Part shown: one piece after another, positions 33,600-41,239 of the stretch
Numbering within the stretch: position 1 is the stretch's first letter
Layout of the letters: every line of letters begins with the position of its first letter
Assembly (NCBI GenBank): GCA_002695025.1
Contig: NZNV01000025.1
Coordinates: forward strand, 1 to 64,000
Direction: 5' to 3'
Length of the DNA stretch: 64,000 bases
DNA from: Owenweeksia sp.
GTDB taxonomy: Bacteria; Bacteroidota; Bacteroidia; Flavobacteriales; Schleiferiaceae
Notes under the pieces: generated by a model
Databases searched by the model: none
What the model was told of the DNA's origin: nothing
Seen by the model: the letters and a program-made list of their open reading frames with translations, nothing else
Made by a program: the position numbers and the translations under genes

Positions 33600-35933
33600 A
33601 TGAAAAACACTGTACATGCCTCTCTGGTATGGATTGCCATGCTGATGTCATTTACCATTCACGCCCAGACCGGTAAGGTCCGGGGATTTGTTTATGATAA
33701 AGCTGACGATCAGCCTATCCCCTTTGCCAATGCGGTTATTGAAGGCACCAACTATGGTGCTGTTGCTAATGACGAAGGTTATTTCGTAATATCCGGCATT
33801 CCTGCGGGTAGCTATACTCTCAAGGTTACCTTCCTGGGATATACTGCGGTAAGCCAGAATGTGGAAATAAAGTCGGAACGTATTGTTACTACCAAGGTCT
33901 ACATGGATCAGGCTTCTGAGGTGCTGCAGGATGTGGAGGTAAGTGCGGAACGGCAGGAGCGAGAAACCAAGGTGTTGACCAGTGTGATCACTCTGGATGC
34001 CAAGGATATCAAACAATTTTCAGTGGGAGGCGATGCCGATATCATCAAGGCCGTACAGGTGCTTCCCGGGGTAATTACCACGGGTGACCAGGGCGGACAG
34101 ATCTATATCCGTGGTGGAGCACCGATACAGAACCTTATTCTGCTGGATGGTATGATTGTATACAACCCTTTCCACTCCATTGGTTTCTTCTCCGTTTTTG
34201 ACGTGGACATTATACAAAGTGCTGAGGTATACTCCGGGGGCTTTAATGCCGAATACGGTAGCCGTAACAGTGCGGTGATGGATGTGCAGACCCGTGACCC
34301 CAACCGCAGACGTTTTGCAGGAAAGGTATCCGCAAGTACCTATACTTCCAAGCTTTTACTGGAAACGCCCCTGGGTTCAAGAAATGAGGATGGCCTGGCA
34401 GCTACTTCCTTCCTGATATCCGGAAAAACGTCCTATCTGGATAAGACCAGTTCCATATTTTACCCCTACGTGGAAACAGAATACGGTGATCTTCCCTTTT
34501 CATTCCAGGATCTGTACGCCAAGCTTACTTCTCAGTCTGAGAACGGATCCAAAGTAAACGTATTTGGTTTCTCATTCCAGGATGCGGTGAAGTTTGGTGG
34601 CGACAACAGCATTGAATGGTCATCATTAGGAGGAGGTGCTGATTTTACGGTAGTACCCCCTTCTTCATCGGTTTTATTGTCCGGTGATTTCTCGTATTCC
34701 CAATACGCCATATCCTCCATTGAAGGAGGATCTGCTCCCGATGAAAGTAAGATCAACAGTTTTAACGGAGGTCTGGATTTCACCTATTTTTTACAAAAGA
34801 ACAATGAACTTAAATACGGTTTGGAAGCCATAGGCTACCGCACCGATCTCACCATCAATACCGAAAACGGAAGTACTATTTCGCAAATAGAAAACACCAC
34901 TGAGCTGGGAGCCTACTTGCAGTATAAGCTTAAGTTTAAACGACTTATCATTCAACCGGGTTTCAGGGTACATTATTACGGTTCACTTAGCGAGTTGAGT
35001 CCTGAGCCACGCCTCGGTTTCAAATACAACCTAACGGATAATATCCGTATTAAGGGTGCGGGTGGTCTTTATTCCCAGAACCTGCTCGCTTCCAATAGCG
35101 ACCGTGACGTGGTAAATCTTTTTTACGGTTTCTTAAGTGCTCCTCCCACTACAGAGGTGAGCAAAACCTTCCGTGGAGAAGAGGTTACCAGCCGCTTGCA
35201 GAAAGCCCGCCACGCAGTATTGGGAGTGGAATATGACATTACCAGCAAATTAACGCTGAATGTGGAAGGCTACATCAAGGACTTTAATCAACTGACTAAC
35301 CTGAACCGCAACCAGATTTACGCGGATAATGGTAGCAATAACGATAAGCCCGAAATATTGCGTAAGAACTATATTATTGAGAAAGGCCTTGCCAAGGGAC
35401 TCGACTTCCTTTTGAAGTATCGTGACCAAAAGTTTAGCCTTTGGTTGGCATATTCCATCAGTAAAGTTACCCGTGATGATGGTATTGTAGTATACTACCC
35501 TCACTTTGACAGGAGGCATAATCTGAATTTTGTAGGTACCTATACCTTTGGTGAAAATCGTAACTGGGAAGTGAGCACCCGTTATAACTTCGGTACTGGA
35601 TTTCCTTTTACACCCACACAATTGTACTATAGCGAAAACCCCTTTACCACTAACAACGGTCAGGTGGATATTGCCTATGATTACACCACCGAAAACGGTG
35701 AACTGGGAACCCTCTATGGAGATTTAAACTCCAAGCGTTTACCTAATTATCACCGGGTAGATGTTAGCCTTACCAGGAATTTTGACCTGGCAGGAGATCA
35801 GGAACTGGAGGTTTCTTTGGGGGTTACCAATATCCTCAACTATGAGAACATCTTCTACTATGACCGGATTGATATCAAAAGAGTGAACCAATTGCCGATA
35901 ATGCCCAGCCTCAGTATAAGCTACGCTTTTTAG
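33600..35933 (+). CDS. TonB-dependent receptor with carboxypeptidase-like N-terminal domain
   Basis: A 777-aa outer-membrane protein. After the signal peptide (ending IHAQ), residues ~23-105 form a CarboxypepD_reg-like domain (GKVRGFVYDKADDQPIPFANAVIEGT). Then comes a plug (VQVLPGVITTGDQGGQIYIRGGAPIQNLILLDGMIVYNP), then a ~560-residue beta-barrel ending in aromatic Phe (SISYAF). It imports a ligand with energy from TonB. There is no SusD partner, so a glycan is less likely than a metal complex or small molecule. It lies 55 nt after holA with only a one-mismatch -7 box (GATATTTG at 33561). Convergent with the glycosyltransferase gene. Confidence 0.92.
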   Translation: MKNTVHASLVWIAMLMSFTIHAQTGKVRGFVYDKADDQPIPFANAVIEGTNYGAVANDEGYFVISGIPAGSYTLKVTFLGYTAVSQNVEIKSERIVTTKVYMDQASEVLQDVEVSAERQERETKVLTSVITLDAKDIKQFSVGGDADIIKAVQVLPGVITTGDQGGQIYIRGGAPIQNLILLDGMIVYNPFHSIGFFSVFDVDIIQSAEVYSGGFNAEYGSRNSAVMDVQTRDPNRRRFAGKVSASTYTSKLLLETPLGSRNEDGLAATSFLISGKTSYLDKTSSIFYPYVETEYGDLPFSFQDLYAKLTSQSENGSKVNVFGFSFQDAVKFGGDNSIEWSSLGGGADFTVVPPSSSVLLSGDFSYSQYAISSIEGGSAPDESKINSFNGGLDFTYFLQKNNELKYGLEAIGYRTDLTINTENGSTISQIENTTELGAYLQYKLKFKRLIIQPGFRVHYYGSLSELSPEPRLGFKYNLTDNIRIKGAGGLYSQNLLASNSDRDVVNLFYGFLSAPPTTEVSKTFRGEEVTSRLQKARHAVLGVEYDITSKLTLNVEGYIKDFNQLTNLNRNQIYADNGSNNDKPEILRKNYIIEKGLAKGLDFLLKYRDQKFSLWLAYSISKVTRDDGIVVYYPHFDRRHNLNFVGTYTFGENRNWEVSTRYNFGTGFPFTPTQLYYSENPFTTNNGQVDIAYDYTTENGELGTLYGDLNSKRLPNYHRVDVSLTRNFDLAGDQELEVSLGVTNILNYENIFYYDRIDIKRVNQLPIMPSLSISYAF

Positions 35934-35961
35934 GAAGCAGGGAAAGAAACGAGAAGAAAGT

Positions 35962-36681
35962 TTATTTAAAAAGGTTGTAACGCAGGATGCAATAGATGGC
36001 CCTGAAACCATCTTTCCAGTTGATCTTTTTGCCTTCTGCAAAAGTGCGTCCGTAATAACTTATGCCCACCTCATAGATCCGTATTTTCGGGATCCGGGCA
36101 ATTTTGGCGGTTACTTCCGGTTCAAAGCCAAAACGCTTTTCTTTCAGGTGTATAGACTGTATCGTTTTGGTGCGAAAGAGTTTGTAGCAGGTTTCCATAT
36201 CCGTAAGGTTCAGGTTGGTGAACATATTGGAAAGGAAGGTGAGGAACTTGTTGCCAATGGAGTGCCAAAAGAACAGGATACGGTGAGCATTGCCCCCCAT
36301 AAAACGTGATCCGTATACCACATCCGCAAAACCATCTAAAACAGGTCGCAGGAGAATATTAAATTCTGCAGGGTCGTATTCCAGGTCAGCATCCTGGATA
36401 ACCAGAAACTCACCTTTGGCCATGGCGATGCCTGTATGAAGCGCAGCCCCTTTCCCTTTATTCACCTCATGTTTGTAATACTGGATGTTGAGATCAGGAT
36501 ATGTGGATTTGTAGCTATGGAGAGCTTCTTCCGTATTATCAGTAGAGCAATCATTTACCACAATTACTTCCTTGGTAATACCGCCTATGAGTTCAACCTC
36601 ACGAACCTTGTCAAGTATCCGGTGAATGGTTTTACCTTCATTATAGGCTGGAATAATAATGGATAATGCAGTTACCTCCAT
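35962..36681 (-). CDS. Family 2 glycosyltransferase (dolichol-phosphate-mannose-synthase-like)
   Basis: A 239-aa soluble GT-A enzyme. LSIIIPAYNEGKTIHRILDKV at the N-terminus, VIVVNDCSTDNTEE, and the metal-binding IQDADLEYDP (DxD-type) are typical of DPM1-like transferases; KGKGAALHTGIAMAKGEFL is also conserved. It lacks the C-terminal membrane helices of some relatives. It probably transfers a sugar from a nucleotide donor to a polyprenyl phosphate. No glycan cluster is nearby. A perfect -7 box lies upstream. Confidence 0.92.
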   Translation of the reverse strand: MEVTALSIIIPAYNEGKTIHRILDKVREVELIGGITKEVIVVNDCSTDNTEEALHSYKSTYPDLNIQYYKHEVNKGKGAALHTGIAMAKGEFLVIQDADLEYDPAEFNILLRPVLDGFADVVYGSRFMGGNAHRILFFWHSIGNKFLTFLSNMFTNLNLTDMETCYKLFRTKTIQSIHLKEKRFGFEPEVTAKIARIPKIRIYEVGISYYGRTFAEGKKINWKDGFRAIYCILRYNLFK

Positions 36682-36701
36682 AAGCGCTTTCTAAAAGGAG
36701 G

Positions 36702-36709
36702 CAAATATA
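36702..36709 (-). promoter_or_regulatory. -7 box of the glycosyltransferase gene
   Basis: TATATTTG on the minus strand, exact match, 20 nt before ATG. CCTCC follows immediately but is the antisense form of a ribosome-binding site, so it is not one. Confidence 0.55.
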
Positions 36710-36726
36710 GGGTTCCTGGCCCTAAT

Positions 36727-36752
36727 AAAAAGCCCGGCCACAAGGCCGGGCT
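36727..36752 (-). terminator. Terminator of the small T9SS gene
   Basis: A perfect AGCCCGGCC/GGCCGGGCT stem (9 bp) with loop ACAA is followed on the minus strand by TTTTT. Confidence 0.9.
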
Positions 36753-36774
36753 ATACTGACTATTCAATAGCAAA

Positions 36775-37203
36775 CTATAATTTTTTGAATCGTATCACTT
36801 TACGGTCGGTTTTCAGGAAGTAAAAACCGGTATTCAGGTTTTGAAGGTCCACTTCCACCTGATCAGCCAGCTCCGAAACCGTTTTGCGATAAACCACCTG
36901 GCCTATCAGGTTGGAGATTACGATCTCCTTTCCTCCGAGGTCTTCCATTTCAACGGTAAAACGCCCGTTATTGGGATTAGGGTAAAGTTTAAGCAGTTTG
37001 GATTTTTCTTCTTCCTCAAGTCCTACAAAGGGTGGGGGAGGAAGTGGAAAATCGGGTATTTGCGTGGCACTTTCAATTACAGCGGGTGAGGCGGTTTTTT
37101 CATTTCCCGTGGTCGCCAGTTTTTGCGCAAGAGCCGGCATAGTCATGCCGGCTAACAAGACTGTGGCCAGCAGTGCGTTTTTAAGATGTGTTGTTTTTTT
37201 CAT
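36775..37203 (-). CDS. Small T9SS-sorted protein
   Basis: A 142-aa protein made of a signal peptide (MKKTTHLKNALLATVLLAGMTMPALAQ), a ~40-residue unstructured Pro/acidic linker (PDFPLPPPPFVG), and a T9SS type A sorting domain from ~72 (LYPNPNNGRFTVEME ... NTGFYFLKTDRKVIRFKKL). Essentially no passenger domain remains. Either a short peptide is displayed or the product serves as a stand-alone CTD protein. It has its own promoter and terminator and diverges from the histidine kinase gene. Confidence 0.85.
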   Translation of the reverse strand: MKKTTHLKNALLATVLLAGMTMPALAQKLATTGNEKTASPAVIESATQIPDFPLPPPPFVGLEEEEKSKLLKLYPNPNNGRFTVEMEDLGGKEIVISNLIGQVVYRKTVSELADQVEVDLQNLNTGFYFLKTDRKVIRFKKL

Positions 37204-37228
37204 GTGGGGTATTTTAGTTTTCGTATCT

Positions 37229-37236
37229 CAAATCTA
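37229..37236 (-). promoter_or_regulatory. -7 box of the small T9SS gene
   Basis: TAGATTTG on the minus strand is an exact match, 25 nt before ATG. The -33 region has GTTTT instead of TTTG. Confidence 0.5.
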
Positions 37237-37322
37237 TATATAATACACTCCTAAAACTGTTAATGGTTGCCTGAGTATTGTTAAAATCCAGTTAAATATT
37301 ATACAAGCGATGTGTGCAGGAC

Positions 37323-37330
37323 TAAATTTG
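37323..37330 (+). promoter_or_regulatory. -7 box of the histidine kinase gene
   Basis: TAAATTTG is an exact match. It lies 8 nt before ATG 37339, which rules out the GTG at 37312 as the start and implies a very short leader or a start at ATG 37345. Confidence 0.5.
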
Positions 37331-37338
37331 CGTTGAAT

Positions 37339-38892
37339 ATGCGGATGAAGACCATACATAGCAAAAAGAGGATCCGTTGGCTTATTGCCCTTATGACCAT
37401 ATCGTTGGTTGGCATTACCGGTATACAGGCCTATTGGCTCTCAAACGCCTATAGTATTAAAGAGGAAAAATTTGATCAGCAGGTGAGTGAGGCGCTTTTC
37501 AGTACTTCCAAACGCCTGGAAAACCTGGAGAACATGAATTTCCTTTACGATAGTTTTCGCCTGGAGCCCATTTTTAGTTCCAAGCTGCAATCCAACATAG
37601 GCTTTTTTAACAACGGAGACAGTATTAACCGCAAGCTAAGGCGTGACAGTCGCTTTCAAGTGTCTATGCGGGTAAACGGGGATACTATACTGGTGGTTGA
37701 TTCCGATTCGAGTCACCTGAATATACAGGCAACTCTTGGCCTGGATACCAACCCACGTTTGTTACTACACCAACTCCCGGGACAGCTCAGGAAAAAGGCC
37801 CAGAATCTGGATGTGGTCTTTGAAAAAATGATCCTTCACGAGGTTCGTAAAACCAGCCGCCTGGAAAACCGGCTTACCCCGGATGACCTGGACTCTATCC
37901 TCAGCTTTGAGTTTCAGACACGCGGCATTGAATTGCCTTACCAGTTTGCGGTAGCGGAAAACAATCGGCTGGTCATGACCAGCTCCGGATGGAAGCCGGA
38001 ACAGGAACAGCATAAGGCCGTTCTTTTTCCCAATGATTTTTTCGGCAACCGCCTTATGATGGTGAGTTTCCCCGGTAAAGCCAATTACCTGTTGAGTTCT
38101 ATGTGGGCCACGCTTCTCATCAGTATGGTATTTACCATAGCTATGATCATTACCTTCTCCAGAACACTTTCCTATTCCATTCGCCAGAAGAGGATCAGTG
38201 AGATCAAAACGGATTTCATCAACAATATGACCCATGAATTCAAAACGCCCATTGCCACCATCAACCTGGCGATTGATGCCATGAGCAATGAAAAGATGAT
38301 CAATAATCCTGAAAAGGTGCGGCACTACAGCCAGGTAATCAAGCAGGAGAACCAAAGAATGAATATGCAGGTGGAGAGCGTGCTGCGAATGGCCTTGATG
38401 GATAAGAAAGAGCTGGAATTGCAGTACGAGGAGGTAAATATGAGTGAGCTGCTGAATGAATGTGCTGAACACATCCGCTTACAGCTGGATGCAAAGGGAG
38501 GGAGGCTGAATAAATTTTTTAACGCTCCGGCCCTTCAACTCCACGCTGACCGTAATCATTTAGGGAACGCTGTTATAAATATCCTGGACAATGCCATGAA
38601 GTATTCATTGGGTTCCCCGGATATCACTATGGCCACAGAAGCCACCAAAAGCAACCTGATCATCATTATCAGTGATAAAGGTATCGGGATGACCAAAGAT
38701 GAACAGAAAAGGATCTTTGACCGGTTTTTCCGGGTATCCTCAGGCAATATTCATAACATCAAGGGCCATGGCCTGGGTCTCAGCTATGCTCAGGGTATCG
38801 TGGAGGCTCATGGCGGCAGGATTGAGGTGGAAAGTGAAAAGGGAAAGGGTAGCAAGTTTTATATCTATTTACCGTTAAGTACAACGAACTAA
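37339..38892 (+). CDS. Sensor histidine kinase
   Basis: About 517 aa. Two membrane helices lie near residues 10-30 and 245-270 and enclose a ~215-residue periplasmic sensor with no recognised domain. There is no HAMP; the second helix leads straight into HisKA with the phosphoacceptor in NNMTHEFKTPIATINLA. The HATPase domain follows: N box NHLGNAVINILDNAMKYS, G1 ISDKGIGM, then F box and G2 GHGLGLSYAQGIVEAHGG. The response regulator gene follows after 5 nt. The start follows the -7 box. Confidence 0.94.
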   Translation: MRMKTIHSKKRIRWLIALMTISLVGITGIQAYWLSNAYSIKEEKFDQQVSEALFSTSKRLENLENMNFLYDSFRLEPIFSSKLQSNIGFFNNGDSINRKLRRDSRFQVSMRVNGDTILVVDSDSSHLNIQATLGLDTNPRLLLHQLPGQLRKKAQNLDVVFEKMILHEVRKTSRLENRLTPDDLDSILSFEFQTRGIELPYQFAVAENNRLVMTSSGWKPEQEQHKAVLFPNDFFGNRLMMVSFPGKANYLLSSMWATLLISMVFTIAMIITFSRTLSYSIRQKRISEIKTDFINNMTHEFKTPIATINLAIDAMSNEKMINNPEKVRHYSQVIKQENQRMNMQVESVLRMALMDKKELELQYEEVNMSELLNECAEHIRLQLDAKGGRLNKFFNAPALQLHADRNHLGNAVINILDNAMKYSLGSPDITMATEATKSNLIIIISDKGIGMTKDEQKRIFDRFFRVSSGNIHNIKGHGLGLSYAQGIVEAHGGRIEVESEKGKGSKFYIYLPLSTTN

Positions 38893-38897
38893 AACAC

Positions 38898-39596
38898 ATG
38901 AACCTGGATAAAAAAGAAATTCTACTGGTAGAAGATGATCCTAATTTTGGAGCGGTACTAAGGGATTACCTTGAATTACACGATTTTAAAGTGATCCTGG
39001 CTAAGGACGGAGTCGAGGGCTTACAGGCCTACCGCAATTACGATCCTGAAATATGCATTCTGGACGTAATGATGCCTCATAAGGATGGGTTTACCCTGGG
39101 ATCAGAGATTCGTGACCTGGACCGGGAAATGCCTATTATCTTCCTTACCGCAAAATCCCTGAAAGAGGATGTATTGAAGGGTTACCAGGTTGGAGCAGAT
39201 GATTACCTGACCAAACCTTTTGATTCCGAGGTTCTTCTATATAAGATAAAAGCCATCATTAACCGGAGGTCCCAGGGAGAAAGTACGGATGACAGCAAGG
39301 TATTTAAGATTGGAGCCTACCAGTATGATTCGGAAATGCGAACTCTTACAGTGGGCAAGGATGAGAACCGGCTGAGCCCTAAGGAAGGTGCCTTGTTAAA
39401 ATTGCTTGCTCAAAACAAGAACCAGTTGGTTAGCCGTTCCGAGGCTCTGAAAAAGATCTGGAAGGACGATAATTACTTTACGGGACGCAGCATGGATGTG
39501 TATGTAGCCAAACTGCGCAAGTACTTGAAGCACGATACGAATGTGGCCATAGTGAATGTCCACAGCGAAGGATTTCGCCTGGTAGACGGGTTATAG
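38898..39596 (+). CDS. OmpR/PhoB-family response regulator
   Basis: 232 aa. The receiver domain (residues ~7-120) has the acidic pair in LLVEDDPNF, the phosphoacceptor Asp in CILDVMMPHKDG, Thr in FLTAKS and Lys in LTKPFD. The C-terminal winged helix (~135-230) includes NRLSPKEGALLKLLAQNKNQLVSRSEALKKIW and RSMDVYVAKLRKYL. It is the partner of the upstream kinase. Its last 6 nt overlap the 3' end of the convergent DUF2452 gene. The target genes are unknown. Confidence 0.96.
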   Translation: MNLDKKEILLVEDDPNFGAVLRDYLELHDFKVILAKDGVEGLQAYRNYDPEICILDVMMPHKDGFTLGSEIRDLDREMPIIFLTAKSLKEDVLKGYQVGADDYLTKPFDSEVLLYKIKAIINRRSQGESTDDSKVFKIGAYQYDSEMRTLTVGKDENRLSPKEGALLKLLAQNKNQLVSRSEALKKIWKDDNYFTGRSMDVYVAKLRKYLKHDTNVAIVNVHSEGFRLVDGL

Positions 39597-40052
39597 ATGT
39601 TCTATACCCCAGGTGTGATCGGCTAGCAGGCGTACACTGCGAATAAATTTCCGGTATTTGGGTTTTTTACCCCATTCATCCGGACCGATCATGGAAAGTA
39701 CGTTCTCTCCTTCCTGGTTTTCATAAAGGTGGTAAACGTGGTTTATTTCCGGTTTAAAGAGGATGTGCGCCTGGTATATCTGTGCGGAAATTTCCTTTCG
39801 CTCCTGTATCTCCTTAGCCTGGCGGGCTAAAAGGTCAATTTGTTCCTTTATCTGGTGCAACTGCATGTCGGTTTGCTGCTCCATAGAGGCCAGCGACTTG
39901 CTGCGTAATACACCCTGCTTATCAGGCCTTACCACCGCACCGCCCACCGTATGTGCATAAGGTAATAAGCCGGGGTTTTCAGCCACTTTATCCTTGTCGA
40001 TGGGGTTTACAAATTCTTTTCCACCATCTTTCTCTTCACGTGATCCACTCAT
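39591..40052 (-). CDS. DUF2452 family protein
   Basis: A 153-aa soluble protein: FVNPIDKDKVAENPGLLPYAHTVGGAVVRP at the N-terminus, a coiled-coil centre (~55-90, rich in Q/E/K), then ILFKPEINHVYHLYENQEGENVLSMIGPDEWG. This fits DUF2452, of unknown function. It is the last of three same-strand genes (SRPBCC, DUF429, DUF2452) but also has its own -7 box 4 nt before ATG. Confidence 0.82.
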   Translation of the reverse strand: MSGSREEKDGGKEFVNPIDKDKVAENPGLLPYAHTVGGAVVRPDKQGVLRSKSLASMEQQTDMQLHQIKEQIDLLARQAKEIQERKEISAQIYQAHILFKPEINHVYHLYENQEGENVLSMIGPDEWGKKPKYRKFIRSVRLLADHTWGIEHL

Positions 40053-40056
40053 AAGG

Positions 40057-40064
40057 CAAAAATA
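40057..40064 (-). promoter_or_regulatory. -7 box of the DUF2452 gene, 4 nt before ATG
   Basis: TATTTTTG on the minus strand, then CCTT, then ATG. It is an exact match and the third case of the same 4-nt spacing in this window. Confidence 0.5.
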
Positions 40065-40073
40065 ACAAGTGCA

Positions 40074-40670
40074 TCATATATATATGAGCCCTTCTTCGCG
40101 ATCACCGTACACTTCGCACTGTCCGTTGGTATGGTTCATGGCTGAAATAAGTGCCAGCAGAGCATCCAGGTGGTGCCAGGAGGTAATATCGTCTCCGTCA
40201 ATTTCAATATTCTCGTTAAAACGTTTAACGATAGCTTTGGTACAATCTCGAAGTGCAAGGCGGTTCCCTTTGTAACCGCGCGCTTTCAGCTTAAAGCGCA
40301 TAGCCAGGATCTTGGGATAGGTTTCCATCACTTCTATATCCTTACGCTCCAGTTCGGCCTTTAGTTCCATAGCCCGTGCTACCAAACCACCGAGGAACAT
40401 GGGGGACATGGCATGTAGCTCCAGGTCGGCCTGGCGAAAATGGTAATCTTGAAATTGTCGGTTCTTGGAATAAACACCAGGTAACGAAAGCGGGGCATCA
40501 ATAAACGCATGAGAGGGTTTAAAGTGATCGGCCGCGTTCAGTATAAAGCGATCCGCATCTACTCCTTTGTCTACATCCATAAAAAAGATATGCCCTTCGT
40601 TAAAAATGGCAATTACCGTATTACCGGTGAGTTTACTTCCGTAATCTATCCCAAAAACAGGTTTACTCAT
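40074..40670 (-). CDS. DUF429-like RNase H-fold protein
   Basis: 198 aa. The N-terminal FGIDYGSKLTGNTVIAIF resembles the first acidic strand of RNase H-fold proteins. DAPLSLPG and, near the end, DDITSWHHLDALLALISAM supply further acidic residues typical of DUF429. Activity is unknown; nuclease-like folds in this group are often of uncertain function. The start is coupled to the SRPBCC gene stop (TAATG), and the DUF2452 gene follows after 21 nt. Confidence 0.78.
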   Translation of the reverse strand: MSKPVFGIDYGSKLTGNTVIAIFNEGHIFFMDVDKGVDADRFILNAADHFKPSHAFIDAPLSLPGVYSKNRQFQDYHFRQADLELHAMSPMFLGGLVARAMELKAELERKDIEVMETYPKILAMRFKLKARGYKGNRLALRDCTKAIVKRFNENIEIDGDDITSWHHLDALLALISAMNHTNGQCEVYGDREEGLIYI

Positions 40671-41137
40671 TATACCTCAGCGCTTTTAGCGTTCCCGAAC
40701 AACTCGTTGATCTTATGATAACGGTATTCGAATGTTTCAATTAGTTTTCTCTTTACAATTAAGGGGTGGAAAAGTTTTCCAATAAACCCAAAAGGAGGTA
40801 AATAATATAAGCGGTCCTTTACTTCAACACCTCCTTCCACTTCCTTAAAATAATGTTGGTGATACCAGAAATTAAAGGGTCCTTCCACCTGGAGGTCATT
40901 AAAATAACCGGGTTCAGCAGTCCTTTGTATCAGGGATGTCCAGTTTACGGGTATTCCAAGTACGTTTACTTTAAACCGCACAACTAAGCCGTTCTCTATT
41001 TCATCCGGTAGCTTATCCAAGATCCGGAATTTCATACTGGGTGGAGTTAGGAGGGCCAGGTTTTTGGGGTTTGCAAAAAAGGGCCACACCTTATCCATTG
41101 GGGCGGTAATATGTTGAACCTGTTCAAATAGGAACAT
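40670..41137 (-). CDS. SRPBCC (START-like) family protein
   Basis: About 155 aa from ATG 41137; a TTG 15 nt upstream is possible. The pattern of a ligand-binding helix-grip fold is seen: FEQVQHITAPMDKVWPFFANPKNLALLTPPSMKF at the start, YFNDLQVEGPFNFWYHQHYF in the middle, and a long C-terminal helix (KRKLIETFEYRYHKINELFG). Such proteins bind lipids or other hydrophobic ligands, and some act as cyclases. It is the first gene of the three-gene unit with DUF429 and DUF2452. Confidence 0.85.
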   Translation of the reverse strand: MFLFEQVQHITAPMDKVWPFFANPKNLALLTPPSMKFRILDKLPDEIENGLVVRFKVNVLGIPVNWTSLIQRTAEPGYFNDLQVEGPFNFWYHQHYFKEVEGGVEVKDRLYYLPPFGFIGKLFHPLIVKRKLIETFEYRYHKINELFGNAKSAEV

Positions 41138-41239
41138 TGCTGCGTAGGTCAAAAAAACTATGTAATAAGGAGTGTTAAGGCCAAAGGTTCATACTTTCTT
41201 AAAAATGCCTCAATTTTGCTACTCGAAATCTTATTCAAT

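Noticed and set aside
37312-37314. GTG at 37312 as the start of the histidine kinase
   Set aside because: A perfect -7 box at 37323-37330 lies downstream of it; ATG 37339 or 37345 fits.
37765-38472. A 235-aa minus-strand frame opposite the histidine kinase
   Set aside because: It is the complement of the HisKA and sensor region; no motif and no promoter.
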